Positions 29,199-40,067 are shown, counted from the stretch's first letter. The stretch: 64,000 nt of DNA from Oscillospiraceae bacterium (GCA_009780345.1 WRAG01000009.1:1-64000); one strand, 5' to 3'. Made by a program: numbers and translations. The notes: generated by a model from the sequence alone, not told the origin.

Positions 29199-30608
29199 TT
29201 TTGTTAATATGTAAAACACCATAATCACGCCTAAATATATCATAAACGCCGCTGCCCCCGGCGTCGGAACATGCGTCCACAAAAACCTCATTCCCGCCAC
29301 GAAGTTCGCAACCTCCAATATAAAAACCACAGGAATCGAAACGATATACGCAACAATTGTGGAGAGTATCGGAATCCACGACACTGCCCAAACCACGAAC
29401 CCGCCAACCATAATAAATGCCACAAACGGCATCGCGACAAGGTTTGTCAAAAATCCGCCGAACGTTAGAATGTTGAAAAAATATGCGGTAAAAAATACGG
29501 TTGCCAGAAATGTCGATGACGACATGGCAAGGCTTTCGGGAATGCGTTTATGTATTTTCAGCTTGGTTTTCGCGGTGGCTCGGGCGCTTAGGCTTTGCAA
29601 TCCCGCGTTAAACGGCTGATAGAAAATCAAAATCCCCGCCACCGAGCCGAAAGAGAGCAAAAATCCGGGCGACGTTATGCTGTAAGGATTAAGCGCCAGT
29701 ATTACAATCGCCGCGATTCCGAGTGACGTAAGTTGGTCGGGGTTTTTCTGAAAAATATACGCCGCGAGGAAAATGATCATCATAATGGTCGCGCGGGTTA
29801 CCGACGGAGTATACAGAGCGACCGACATAAACAGCAAAAGCACCAAAATTCCGACAATATACGCCCAAAGTTTGCGAACACGAAATTTCAGAAGCAGAAA
29901 TGACAGGATGGAAAATAAAATCCCGACGTGCATTCCCGAAACGGCGAGAATGTGCCCGATTCCCGCGCGTGAAAAGTCGAGACGCACTTCGTCGGTTATA
30001 TCCGACCGATCTCCTACCATGATTGACTTCACAACGCCGGCAACTTCGTTGTTCGGATAAAATCTTCCGAAAATTCCCGAAAAATTGTCGTCAATCGCCG
30101 AAACTATGCTCTGCCGAATTCGAACGCCGATTCCGGTTAGCGAATAATCTGCGCCCGCGGCTTGTACAAGCTCGGTTCGCCGCGCGTCGGCGGCAACGTA
30201 AACGTCCTGTTGCCGCAGGAAAAGCGCAAAATCGAATCCGCCGTCAAATCGTGCGCCCGCAGGCTGCGACAGCTCGGCGAAGAAAGTGATTGTATCGCCG
30301 AAATTGATATCATCTTCCGCCGGCGCGCGAACAAAAATCCGCCCGCTGACAGGAATCGGAGAAGTAGTTGCAGTTTCGATGGTTTCCGCGTCCAGCACAA
30401 AATGAACGTGAAATCCCGCGCGCGTCAACTGTGGCGGCGAAACAACACGCCCGACAACCCAAGCATCCACACCAATATGCGTATGAATATCCTGTCTTCC
30501 CCACAGATTGATAAAACTTACATCAAAGTACGTGATTAAGACATAAATTACCAACATGAATATACACGCGGCTATGAAAATATATCTTCTCATGATTAAT
30601 CCTTTCAA
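29178..30608 (-). CDS. ComEC/Rec2-related competence protein
   Basis: DFSRAGIGHILAVSGMHVGILFSILSFLLLKF competence domain, many TMs; 476 aa, no C-terminal metallo-beta-lactamase domain. Confidence 0.85.
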   Translation of the reverse strand: MKGLIMRRYIFIAACIFMLVIYVLITYFDVSFINLWGRQDIHTHIGVDAWVVGRVVSPPQLTRAGFHVHFVLDAETIETATTSPIPVSGRIFVRAPAEDDINFGDTITFFAELSQPAGARFDGGFDFALFLRQQDVYVAADARRTELVQAAGADYSLTGIGVRIRQSIVSAIDDNFSGIFGRFYPNNEVAGVVKSIMVGDRSDITDEVRLDFSRAGIGHILAVSGMHVGILFSILSFLLLKFRVRKLWAYIVGILVLLLFMSVALYTPSVTRATIMMIIFLAAYIFQKNPDQLTSLGIAAIVILALNPYSITSPGFLLSFGSVAGILIFYQPFNAGLQSLSARATAKTKLKIHKRIPESLAMSSSTFLATVFFTAYFFNILTFGGFLTNLVAMPFVAFIMVGGFVVWAVSWIPILSTIVAYIVSIPVVFILEVANFVAGMRFLWTHVPTPGAAAFMIYLGVIMVFYILTKNKKALS

Positions 30609-30670
30609 GCATTTGCAAAATATAATCGCATTAAAACATTACACGTTCATTATAATGAGCGTGTGTTGTC

Positions 30671-30823
30671 GAAATAGCAAATCTATTTCGCTGTGGCGCA
30701 AAGCGCCACCAAAAATTTTTAATGAAAATTTTTACACATCTCATTGCAATGGGCATTGCTTGAATTTTTCAAATTCAATACGCAAAATCAAAGATTTTGC
30801 AGTAGAAATGCTTGCATTTCTAC
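30671..30823. repeat. Tandem array of short perfect AT-rich hairpins
   Basis: GAAATAGcaaatCTATTTC, GTGGCGCaaaGCGCCAC, AAAATTTTTaatgAAAATTTTT, GAATTTttcAAATTC, GCAAAATCaaaGATTTTGC, GTAGAAATGCttGCATTTCTAC. Confidence 0.75.
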
Positions 30824-30947
30824 CATGCTATACCATTATATCATATATTTATTTTTAGGGCAACAATGATTGACAAGCTTAAAATTTTCGGATTTAGGGA
30901 TTATTAATACATACCCGCTTTGCTGTTTGCATATATTTTATAGATGA

Positions 30948-31343
30948 ATGCGACGACCGGGAGTGAGTTTTTTGCGAAAAACATTGTCAATTTTTTTGAT
31001 AATTTCCTTAATTTCAAATTTTCAAGTTTTTAATATTCGAACAGCGATTGCCCGCCCCGGCGTTTCGGCGCAGGCGGCAGTTTTGATTGAGCAGCAAAGC
31101 GGGCGTGTTCTGTTCGGCACACAGCACCGCGAACGTCTCGGTATGGCAAGCACGACCAAGATTATGACCGCCATTGTCGCGCTTGAACATGGCGATATTA
31201 CTGATATGGTTGAAGTTTCCGCCCATGCCGCCGCCGTCGAAGGCTCGTCAATGTGGCTGGAGGCGGGCGAAAATATTCCGCTCGAAGATCTAATTTGGGG
31301 ATTGATGCTAGCATCCGGAAATGATGCAGCCGCGTGGTTAAAC
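30948..31343 (+). pseudogene. D-alanyl-D-alanine carboxypeptidase, 3'-truncated by element insertion
   Basis: Signal peptide, MASTTKIMTAIVALE (SxxK), LMLASGNDAAAWL; homology ends at about 31332-31343 and an AT-rich stop-containing tail follows. Confidence 0.85.
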
Positions 31344-31737
31344 TATAGGATACACCAAGAAAGTCCATATTTTCTCACTTTTTATACAAACTACAAAAAA
31401 TTAAAATATAAAATTTTGATATATTCATTTTAACTGAGTGACTATACTAAAGTTTTATGTTTATGAAAGTCCTACTTGGCTATATTTATAATTTTAGAAA
31501 AACTATTGACAATTAACATAATATATTGTAATATTATGTTAACTAAACAAAAAGTCACAAGAACTGACAATGCGTCAACATTATCAGTTCCCCAAAAGGT
31601 AACACACACAAGGCTACGCTACTACCAATTGTTGTGACCAATAATATTATACCAAACAAATTAAGTTTTATCAAACATTTATTATGATAAAGCTTAGATA
31701 TTGTTATTATTTTGGTTATTGAGACAAAAAGGCGTAA

Positions 31738-31784
31738 AATGCCAAGTGTAGCTACTATAAGCTATGCTTGGCATTTTTATTTTA
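31738..31784 (+). terminator. Intrinsic terminator upstream of LRR gene
   Basis: AAATGCCAAGtgtagctactataagctatgCTTGGCATTTTTATTTT. Confidence 0.7.
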
Positions 31785-31831
31785 TAAACTAATTAATTTA
31801 ACATAATATCAAAAGTTTAAAGGAGAGAGAT

Positions 31832-33388
31832 ATGAGAAATAAACCAGTTATGAAGATTAGCAAAATTATCATTTGTATATTATTGATGCTAAGTATGTTG
31901 TTAGTATTTACGCCGGGAACTGTGCTTGGCGAAATAATTGAATTTATAATAACAGATGATGTTAACGAAGATGAAGATAATGTAATAGTTTTGGAAATTG
32001 TAGGCGATTCTGAAGCTACACAAATTGAAGATGAAAGTGAGTTTATTTGGACATCTCCTCGTTTGGAGATGAATCGTGAAAGTCTTAGATATCAAGAGAT
32101 AACTTCTGAACTTTGGGATTTAGATGAGTTGAATAATTCAAGTCGTATAAGTTCATTTTCAGAGTTTTCAATTGATGCAATGAGCGCAGACATAACGCCT
32201 GGAGTGATTAGCAATATTTTCCCTGATCCAAGACTTGCTCAAGAAATAGCAAGAGTTTTAGGCGGTGGCAGAACAGTAAACAGCGTAATAACACAGGCGG
32301 ACTTAAATGCTATAAGATCAATTTCAATATCAGGCGTTGCCAATTTAGAAGGAGTTCAACACCTTAGGAATATGACGAATTTTTCTTCAAGCGGCAACGC
32401 GGCAGGACAAATAAGTAATCTTCAGCCATTATCCGGATTGATTAATTTGAACTCATTGCAATTGCAAAACAACCAAATAAGCGACCTTACGCCACTATCT
32501 AACTTAACCAATCTATGGGGATTAATTTTGAGCATTAATCAAATAAGCGATATAACGCCACTGTCAGGGTTGATTAATTTACAGTGGCTACACTTGAGTA
32601 ATAATCAAATCAGTGACATTACTCCATTATCAGGGATGGTTGGTTTGTGGGAACTATTCTTACATAGCAACGAAATAAGCGATATAGCACCGCTAGCCGG
32701 CTTAAGATACTTAGACTGGGTATTTTTGGGAAACAACCAAATCAGAGATATATCTCCCTTGATTGTAAAATCTGACGAATGGAGTGAATGGGCTTTTGTT
32801 GAGCTGCAGAATCAAAGAATTACGCTTGGCGCTGTAGAACCATCGAATTCACTTGTTATTTCAAATGTTGTTCGAAATATAAACGGAAGCTTAATAGCCC
32901 CGAGCTCGATTAGTCATGACGGCATATTTAATAACGCTATAGGCAATATTACATGGAATAATCTGCCTACAACCTCAAATGTAACATATTCTTGGAATGC
33001 AAATATAAACATTGGTACAGGTGAGGGAATAATGGTATTCAGCGGTACAGTAACTATTCCGTTTAATCACGGTTCTTTAACCCCGATAACAGTAAGAACA
33101 GGGCAGATACACACAATACTAATCACAGCGGATAATATAACAAACGGAAATAGAGAAATTACGATAGAATTTGATCCGCATGTTATGTGGATACATGACG
33201 CGTGGATATTAAATTCGGATAAAATTTTAGAAAATTGGACGATTCATCACACTTATGGGTTTATACGATTTACAACTGATTTAGCTATACCGGAAGGCAG
33301 TACATTTACCGGAATGCTAGGACAGATAAGCTTTATAGGGATAGCAAACGTGGGAAGTTATTTTAGACTGACGAATAGGGGTGTATAG
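31832..33388 (+). CDS. Secreted leucine-rich-repeat (internalin-like) protein
   Basis: Signal peptide; repeats LTPLSNLTNLWGLILSINQISDITPLSGLINLQWLHLSNNQISDITPL. Confidence 0.9.
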   Translation: MRNKPVMKISKIIICILLMLSMLLVFTPGTVLGEIIEFIITDDVNEDEDNVIVLEIVGDSEATQIEDESEFIWTSPRLEMNRESLRYQEITSELWDLDELNNSSRISSFSEFSIDAMSADITPGVISNIFPDPRLAQEIARVLGGGRTVNSVITQADLNAIRSISISGVANLEGVQHLRNMTNFSSSGNAAGQISNLQPLSGLINLNSLQLQNNQISDLTPLSNLTNLWGLILSINQISDITPLSGLINLQWLHLSNNQISDITPLSGMVGLWELFLHSNEISDIAPLAGLRYLDWVFLGNNQIRDISPLIVKSDEWSEWAFVELQNQRITLGAVEPSNSLVISNVVRNINGSLIAPSSISHDGIFNNAIGNITWNNLPTTSNVTYSWNANINIGTGEGIMVFSGTVTIPFNHGSLTPITVRTGQIHTILITADNITNGNREITIEFDPHVMWIHDAWILNSDKILENWTIHHTYGFIRFTTDLAIPEGSTFTGMLGQISFIGIANVGSYFRLTNRGV

Positions 33389-33391
33389 AAG

Positions 33392-34522
33392 ATGAGGAAA
33401 CAAATGAAGAAGGTACTAATCATATCAACGAGTATATTACTGGCACTAACGTTAGTGCTGGTAGCGTATGGAGCGGTAGCAGAGATGCTTCAAAATACAG
33501 AAGAAGTAAATGTGTATGACAATAAGTTCGAAGAACTGGTAAGCGTAATGGAGAGAACAATAGAAGATGCACTTCTTTTTAACGATCTATTATTCAACTT
33601 CGAGTTTATAAGAGAAGCATTCGGGTTATCGGAAGAGGCAATGGATTACATAGCAGACTTAATAATATCCGGCCGGGATATGGAAGAAATAATCCATATA
33701 ACATATTTTTGGTTAGAGACGAATGAAGATATAAGCATAATCGGAGAAATATATGACATGAAGGACGAATTTGCAGGTTCAAGCTTTTGGCTGGAATTTG
33801 CGTTTAACCGAATTACAGGGAACAGACACGGAGTTTTGACTGACGAAGAAGCAGTTGAGTATTTGGAGATGGGCTTGGATTTTGACGATTTAGAAATAGC
33901 GCGTGTATTGAGCCGTCAAGGGGTAATGACAATCCATGAAATCCTGGATGAGCGCGCGGAAGATGTCTCATTTTCAGAACTAGCAGCGGAAATAGATTCA
34001 GAATCTGTTCCGCAAAGAGGTCGTTCGCGAGGAGATCGTTCAAGAGTACGAGTAAACAGAGAGAATGCGTCACGTCACAGAAATTTACGGAATCAATCTG
34101 ATGTGCTAATGAGCAGAAGGCTATCCATGATAACAGGCGAGAATTTAGAAGTATTCTTAGAAGCTGCAGCATCGTTGGATTATGAAGCATTAGAAGTTAT
34201 GTACGATGCTGCAGTAGGTCAAATATCACAGGAAATTATGATGAATTTGAATGAAAGAGGGGTATTAAGAAGACCGAGATATGGATTCCCGGGTCAAGAG
34301 GAAGTAGTCGCGCAACTTCGTTCGGAGATAATGGACAATGGAGTTTCAGAAGCAATGTTAAACGCCCTATTTGAAGAAGGATTTGAGTATATGGACATAT
34401 TGAATGCTTCATCTATTTCGAATGCAACGAACGGGGAAATACGTGAAATCTTAGAAAGATTAATTAATGGCGAGAGTTGGATTCAAATCATAGACAGTCT
34501 GACAATCGGGGAGGTGCAATAA
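33392..34522 (+). CDS. Hypothetical secreted helical protein
   Basis: Signal peptide KKVLIISTSILLALTLVLVAYGAVA; acidic, alpha-helical; stop overlaps next start (TAATG). Confidence 0.75.
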   Translation: MRKQMKKVLIISTSILLALTLVLVAYGAVAEMLQNTEEVNVYDNKFEELVSVMERTIEDALLFNDLLFNFEFIREAFGLSEEAMDYIADLIISGRDMEEIIHITYFWLETNEDISIIGEIYDMKDEFAGSSFWLEFAFNRITGNRHGVLTDEEAVEYLEMGLDFDDLEIARVLSRQGVMTIHEILDERAEDVSFSELAAEIDSESVPQRGRSRGDRSRVRVNRENASRHRNLRNQSDVLMSRRLSMITGENLEVFLEAAASLDYEALEVMYDAAVGQISQEIMMNLNERGVLRRPRYGFPGQEEVVAQLRSEIMDNGVSEAMLNALFEEGFEYMDILNASSISNATNGEIREILERLINGESWIQIIDSLTIGEVQ

Positions 34523-37500
34523 TGCTAAAAAAATTAATTATAGGATTATTTAGCGTCCTTTTCTTTGCGGTGATATTGCAGTCCGGATTTACAGCGTTGG
34601 CGATGACCGAGGCAGAAATCCAAAATTCACTAACCCAAGGAGCATTAAACAGATATGGAAATAGGTTTAATGCACCATTTCTTCAAAGCGGCGGCAATAT
34701 AGATTTACAAACATTAGCAGTGGAAGTTAGTGAAGTAGATTTGTCGCTTTCGGGAATTAACGGTTTGGATATAAATATAGTAAGACGATATAACAGTCAA
34801 AGAACCGCTACTGAACTTAGATCTCGACATAATAACATGAGTATGATGGCAAACCTTCAGACACGGCCTATGTTTTGGTATACATACGTTCATAATGGCG
34901 TAACATTAGGTATATGGGTTGCTTTTGATTTTGAGCGAGATGTGATAGATAGTTTTCGTAGCACAGTTGATGTTATAAATAGGCATAGAATGAGAGATCA
35001 ATGGAACCAAGAGCATGTATTGCATTCATCAGTAAATGTTCCAACCGGAAATATAGAACTGAGAAGAGCTACAAATGTAGCACCTACCAGGATGGTAGAA
35101 TGGCGACAACATAATATATACATGACTTTTCCAAACAATAATATAGATATAGGGCATAGTTGGTCGATTGATGTGCCGAATATATTTGTGTTACCGTATA
35201 GCCGGAATTGGGGAACAGCAACAAGTCATTATGCAAGAGCTACATTGCCATTAGGTCAAGTTTTAGCTATTGAATATACAATAAATAGAGATGGCCCCAC
35301 AATGCGTGTGTCAAGTGCAGAAGTTAGGGATGACAGAGGAGAACACTCAATTGTTGGTCATGCTACAAGCGTTTCACATACCGCGGGTTTTACATATCAA
35401 ATCAGAATTACCGATTCAAGCGGAGTGCAATACTTTTTTGAAAATAATAGCACAAATTTAAATAATAGCGGCACATTATGGATACGAGCTATTATTGATA
35501 GATACGGAAATATTATAAGGTATCAAAATGTAAGCAGAAATGGATATGATATAACTGATACGATGGGGCGAAGAATTTTAGTAAGACCAACAGGTATAAC
35601 TGTAAATAATGAGCAAATAATAAGGTACCAATTAGATTTAATTAGAGATAATGTCAGGGATCCGCATGATTTATTAAAAACAATCAATCAACGCACTCTT
35701 ACTGTTCGAAGATATGAGAGCAGACAAGGTGCAAACACTACATTTAGTGACACACAATATATTATGCGGGCACGTGAGTTTTATACCAGACCAACAAGAT
35801 GGACATTTTATAATCATGTTTATCATTTAGAAAGAATAGTATATCCAACAGGCGGGTATAGAGTATTTAGCTATACTCCTCAATCAAGAGTAACACCTTT
35901 GCCGGGCAGCGGAGCGGCTAGTTATTTTGGATACAGAGTAGCTTCAAGGTCAGATTTCAACAACGGTGTAGAGCAAAACAGATATACATATAGCTATCGT
36001 GTGCTTTCAACCAATCCATTGCCGGGCGACAATGCATTAAGAACTACACAAACCAGGATTTTTGACAACGTTGCTACAGAATTTACTTATGATAGTTTTG
36101 GCAGGCTTACGAGAGTTTACAATCGCCATAATGGAAGTTTGATAAGAAACCAAGAGAATAACTATGGATTTGCGCGAGAAAGAAACGCTCCTATACGATG
36201 GACAAGAACTTATGAAAATAATATTAGAGTCAGTTATGTGCGCACAAATTTCGACAGCGCCAACAGGCCGCTTTATGAAAGATTTGGTCCCGCAAACAAT
36301 ACTGGACTTCAAAGAAACTGGGAATACGATCACAGGGCTGTTGCTAATCCTAACAGATTTAGCCTCGTAACAATGAGCGAATATCAGCAGGACGCAAACA
36401 CTTGGATAAGAACGCGTAATACCCTCTCTCCTTGTAGAAGAAACATAATTCAAAGTAGAGTTTATGAAGTATACAGAGGAGTTCAAACCCTAAAATCCAC
36501 TACAGAATTTGACTATAATGATAACGGGACAATCCACGAAGTAAGAGTATTCCCCGCAGATGGCGAGATAATAAGAACCGTATACGAATATTGGTACAGC
36601 GGAACAGGCCCGTTTAGCATTACCGTCAAGACATACGGAGCTATGGTTGACGGAGTTTCCACTAACATTTCAGTCAGACGTTATTTCGACTTCTTAGGAA
36701 GACTTGTTGACGAAATAGATGCCAACGGAAATCATACTCGCTTCGAATACGACCTTCAAAACAGGATTACACGGCAAATAAATCCTGACGGAACAAGTAC
36801 TGTTGTAAATTACGACATGTCAAATAATCGAATAACAATAACGAATCGAAACGCGTTAGGCCAAACAATTCAACAGACCCGTCGAAACCACGACCAATTA
36901 GGGCGTCTTACCTCTGTCTACGCATACGAAGGTAATAACCGATTTGTAAGGCTCGGATCCGTTGAGTACGACAATATCGGTCGCCGAATCCGCGAAACAG
37001 CATACAGAGACGCTGCTAACTTCGTTAGGGAAACCTTCGCTTATGACGCGCTCGGCAGAATCACGGCACGCGAAATATTCGACAACTCCACTCGTCTCGA
37101 GCGTATCACTTTCACTCACGAATTAGACGCGGGAGCTTCCTTCGGCCTACGAAACAGAAGGGTTACTACCCGATACACGGGAGACGAGCATTTTAGACAT
37201 CCCACTTCTGTCAGCATCATCGATGCCAAAGGCAGGAATCTAAGCACCACTTTGCATCATCCAACTACAAACGCGGTACTTGACCAACAAACGAACGTTT
37301 TCGACTTCGCGGGAAATCTGCTATCCACGCGAGGCGGGCGGGCAAGACTGCACAACGTAGATTCCGCGAGAATTGTATATAACCACATGAATCAGCCGAT
37401 TCGGAAGTATAATGCTTACGGGCATTTTAGAACCTTCAACTACGATAATATCGGTAGGTTGATAAGCGAAAGTGACTTTTATGGACGCCTCACTCATTAC

Positions 37501-40047
37501 GTTTACGACAACGCGGGACGGCTGATTCAAGTTAGAACTCCGTTCCAAGGGAACATATATTCCACGACCAACAACTACTTCGACGCGAATGGGAACCTTA
37601 TCCGAACTCGGCAGCAAAATAACAGACCGGGAACAATTGCTACCTTCTCTACCGTGGAATACAGATACGACAACAGGAACAGGCTCACTCATGTGATTCA
37701 GCATGACGGAAACAATCGCTATTACACGCAATATGCATTCGACGACGGATTCAATATGACGCGCGTATTTACAGGGCTTACAGCGCCGATTAACCCCGCA
37801 AACGTGCATGGAAGACAGACCGAGTTTGCCGTTCATACTTACGTTTACGATAGGTTAGGCAGGTTGATTCAATACACAGACCCGATGGGATTATCGGAAA
37901 CTTACCGACACGACCTGTTCGGCAACGTTACTTGGCGCCAAAACAGAGACGGAAGCACTATCACCGCTACCTTCAACGCCTTTAGTCAGCCGGTGGAAAT
38001 TGTTGCAAATTACGACGATTGGATTATAAACGCATACTCTGTTAACGGTTTGCGTACTGGGATGGCTGATTCAAATGGGATTACGACATACACTTATGAT
38101 GAGCTTGGACGGCTTGCAACAGAAGGCACTATGCGAGGTGACCAGCCTGTTATCGGCAGAGTGTACACTTACGCAATAGACGGAGCGCGGGAGTCGTTCA
38201 GACTTACTGCAGGCGGTGCAGTTCTGATTTTTACTGAATACCAACATGACAGACTCGGAAGGCTCACCCAAGTCAACAACGCGAACGGAAACGTGAGTTA
38301 TCAATACAACAGAAACGGTCGAGTTACACGACGTGAGGTTGATGGTATCGTTTCTACTTTCAGCTACAATCACGGCGAGTTGATGACTTCTATGGATGTA
38401 GATACCGGGAATTCTACCACTTCTTTCCATCGTAATTTAACATACAACCTTGATGGAAATATACAACGAGTTCAAGGTTGGAACTCTCAAATGCGCGATA
38501 TTGTGGATAATCAGTACACTTACGATGGATTGGGTCGCCTAATCAGAAGCAGTGAGGGGCAGGAGGTTAACGGCAGCTTCAGAAGAATCAACACCGATTT
38601 CAGATTCGACGCTTTCGGAAACAGAATCGAGCAGAACCGCGCGGGCGAGATTACGAGATATACTTACGATCTGAACAACCAACTTCTGTCAGAACGCAGA
38701 ACTGCCGGCAACACCACATACATCAATAGTTTCATCTACGACCCGAACGGGAATATGATATTCAGGCATGAGAGTCAGATTAGACCGGGCATCGGCAATG
38801 AAAGCGTTGGTATAAGCCTTCTTGGCGCGGAAGGGCATCCGAACGTTTGGGAATTCCGATACGATGGATTTAACCGCTTGACTTCCGTTCAAAATGGTGG
38901 TATGATTGCTACATACGCCTACGATGGTAATAACTTACGGCAGTCTAAAACGGTGAACGGTCAAACGTTGAACCATATTTGGGATGGCATGCACATCGTA
39001 GCCGAGCGCGGAAACTTACCGTGCGGAACTCCGCTGAACGCGACATACATCAGAAGCACGCAACTAATGTTCGGTATCGTGAACGGTGATATGCAGCGAT
39101 ATACTTTCGACCACGCGGGTAGTGTGGTGCATTTGTTGGATTCGAACAGACAGCGAATGCAGCATTATGTGTTCGACGCGTTCGGGAATCAACTGAACGA
39201 TAGCGCGAACAATAGTACGATTCACAATCCTTTCAGATTTAGGGGCGATGGGTACTTCGATAACGAGACCGGGTTTGTGTATCTGCGCAATAGGTTCTAT
39301 GATCCGTCAATCGGAAGATTTATTACCGAGGATCCGGCGCGGTGGGGACAAAATCGGAATTGGTATCGATATGCAAGTCAAAACCCAATCAGATTTATGG
39401 ATCCGTTGGGGTTGTGGGATGTGCCCACTCATGAACGAATGACCCACACTGCGATGTCGCGGATTGCTGCCAACAATCCCGTTTTAGCGAATTTTTATAT
39501 TTACCATGCTAATCAAATCAATGTGGGCAACCGAGCTGTCGATACTTGGCCATATAAGGCATTAAATGCCTTGAATCAATCTGCTCAATCAAAGCATTTT
39601 AATAGAACCAATATAATCGAGGCTGCAGCAGGGGTAGGAGATTCAAGAATAGAATGGGCAAACTTTTACATGGATACTGCCGTGGAAATATGGACAGCCG
39701 CTGATGCTGTATTTTACGCCATACCTGAAGCGTTACGAAGACCGGGATCACTTGCTTATTGGACAAGACGCAATGCCCGTATGGACGCATTATATACTTT
39801 AGGTAGAGGACTTCATTCCATTCAAGATTATGAAGCACATGGAGATATAGGAGTAGGGTATCCGGTTGCAATACATGGCCTTACTGGTTTTGATAATGCA
39901 GACAATCCGGATTTGGATTGGGGAACTAATAGACGCCAACCCCTTATACCTTCATTCCAACGTATAAGATATAATATTTCGATTGATATGTCAGAGGCTT
40001 ATTTAGAAGAATTTTATCAGCGTATAGGCATGATTCCGACGCCATAA
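34522..40047 (+). CDS. Sec-exported RHS-repeat polymorphic toxin with C-terminal PLC/Het-C-like tip
   Basis: Signal peptide; dozens of YDxxGRL/YD repeats; RHS core end YLRNRFYDPSIGRFITEDP...MDPLGL; tip with LGRGLHSIQDYEAHGD. Confidence 0.92.
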   Translation: MLKKLIIGLFSVLFFAVILQSGFTALAMTEAEIQNSLTQGALNRYGNRFNAPFLQSGGNIDLQTLAVEVSEVDLSLSGINGLDINIVRRYNSQRTATELRSRHNNMSMMANLQTRPMFWYTYVHNGVTLGIWVAFDFERDVIDSFRSTVDVINRHRMRDQWNQEHVLHSSVNVPTGNIELRRATNVAPTRMVEWRQHNIYMTFPNNNIDIGHSWSIDVPNIFVLPYSRNWGTATSHYARATLPLGQVLAIEYTINRDGPTMRVSSAEVRDDRGEHSIVGHATSVSHTAGFTYQIRITDSSGVQYFFENNSTNLNNSGTLWIRAIIDRYGNIIRYQNVSRNGYDITDTMGRRILVRPTGITVNNEQIIRYQLDLIRDNVRDPHDLLKTINQRTLTVRRYESRQGANTTFSDTQYIMRAREFYTRPTRWTFYNHVYHLERIVYPTGGYRVFSYTPQSRVTPLPGSGAASYFGYRVASRSDFNNGVEQNRYTYSYRVLSTNPLPGDNALRTTQTRIFDNVATEFTYDSFGRLTRVYNRHNGSLIRNQENNYGFARERNAPIRWTRTYENNIRVSYVRTNFDSANRPLYERFGPANNTGLQRNWEYDHRAVANPNRFSLVTMSEYQQDANTWIRTRNTLSPCRRNIIQSRVYEVYRGVQTLKSTTEFDYNDNGTIHEVRVFPADGEIIRTVYEYWYSGTGPFSITVKTYGAMVDGVSTNISVRRYFDFLGRLVDEIDANGNHTRFEYDLQNRITRQINPDGTSTVVNYDMSNNRITITNRNALGQTIQQTRRNHDQLGRLTSVYAYEGNNRFVRLGSVEYDNIGRRIRETAYRDAANFVRETFAYDALGRITAREIFDNSTRLERITFTHELDAGASFGLRNRRVTTRYTGDEHFRHPTSVSIIDAKGRNLSTTLHHPTTNAVLDQQTNVFDFAGNLLSTRGGRARLHNVDSARIVYNHMNQPIRKYNAYGHFRTFNYDNIGRLISESDFYGRLTHYVYDNAGRLIQVRTPFQGNIYSTTNNYFDANGNLIRTRQQNNRPGTIATFSTVEYRYDNRNRLTHVIQHDGNNRYYTQYAFDDGFNMTRVFTGLTAPINPANVHGRQTEFAVHTYVYDRLGRLIQYTDPMGLSETYRHDLFGNVTWRQNRDGSTITATFNAFSQPVEIVANYDDWIINAYSVNGLRTGMADSNGITTYTYDELGRLATEGTMRGDQPVIGRVYTYAIDGARESFRLTAGGAVLIFTEYQHDRLGRLTQVNNANGNVSYQYNRNGRVTRREVDGIVSTFSYNHGELMTSMDVDTGNSTTSFHRNLTYNLDGNIQRVQGWNSQMRDIVDNQYTYDGLGRLIRSSEGQEVNGSFRRINTDFRFDAFGNRIEQNRAGEITRYTYDLNNQLLSERRTAGNTTYINSFIYDPNGNMIFRHESQIRPGIGNESVGISLLGAEGHPNVWEFRYDGFNRLTSVQNGGMIATYAYDGNNLRQSKTVNGQTLNHIWDGMHIVAERGNLPCGTPLNATYIRSTQLMFGIVNGDMQRYTFDHAGSVVHLLDSNRQRMQHYVFDAFGNQLNDSANNSTIHNPFRFRGDGYFDNETGFVYLRNRFYDPSIGRFITEDPARWGQNRNWYRYASQNPIRFMDPLGLWDVPTHERMTHTAMSRIAANNPVLANFYIYHANQINVGNRAVDTWPYKALNALNQSAQSKHFNRTNIIEAAAGVGDSRIEWANFYMDTAVEIWTAADAVFYAIPEALRRPGSLAYWTRRNARMDALYTLGRGLHSIQDYEAHGDIGVGYPVAIHGLTGFDNADNPDLDWGTNRRQPLIPSFQRIRYNISIDMSEAYLEEFYQRIGMIPTP

Positions 40048-40067
40048 TTTGAAAGGAGAAGGTAACT

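Noticed and set aside
31550-31645. Considered a c-di-GMP riboswitch in the LRR leader
   Set aside because: Conserved core nucleotides of the c-di-GMP-I/II aptamers could not be found.
36037-36486. Antisense ORFs in the RHS gene (also 37321-37836, 38071-38430)
   Set aside because: Repeat-driven shadow frames opposite YD repeats.
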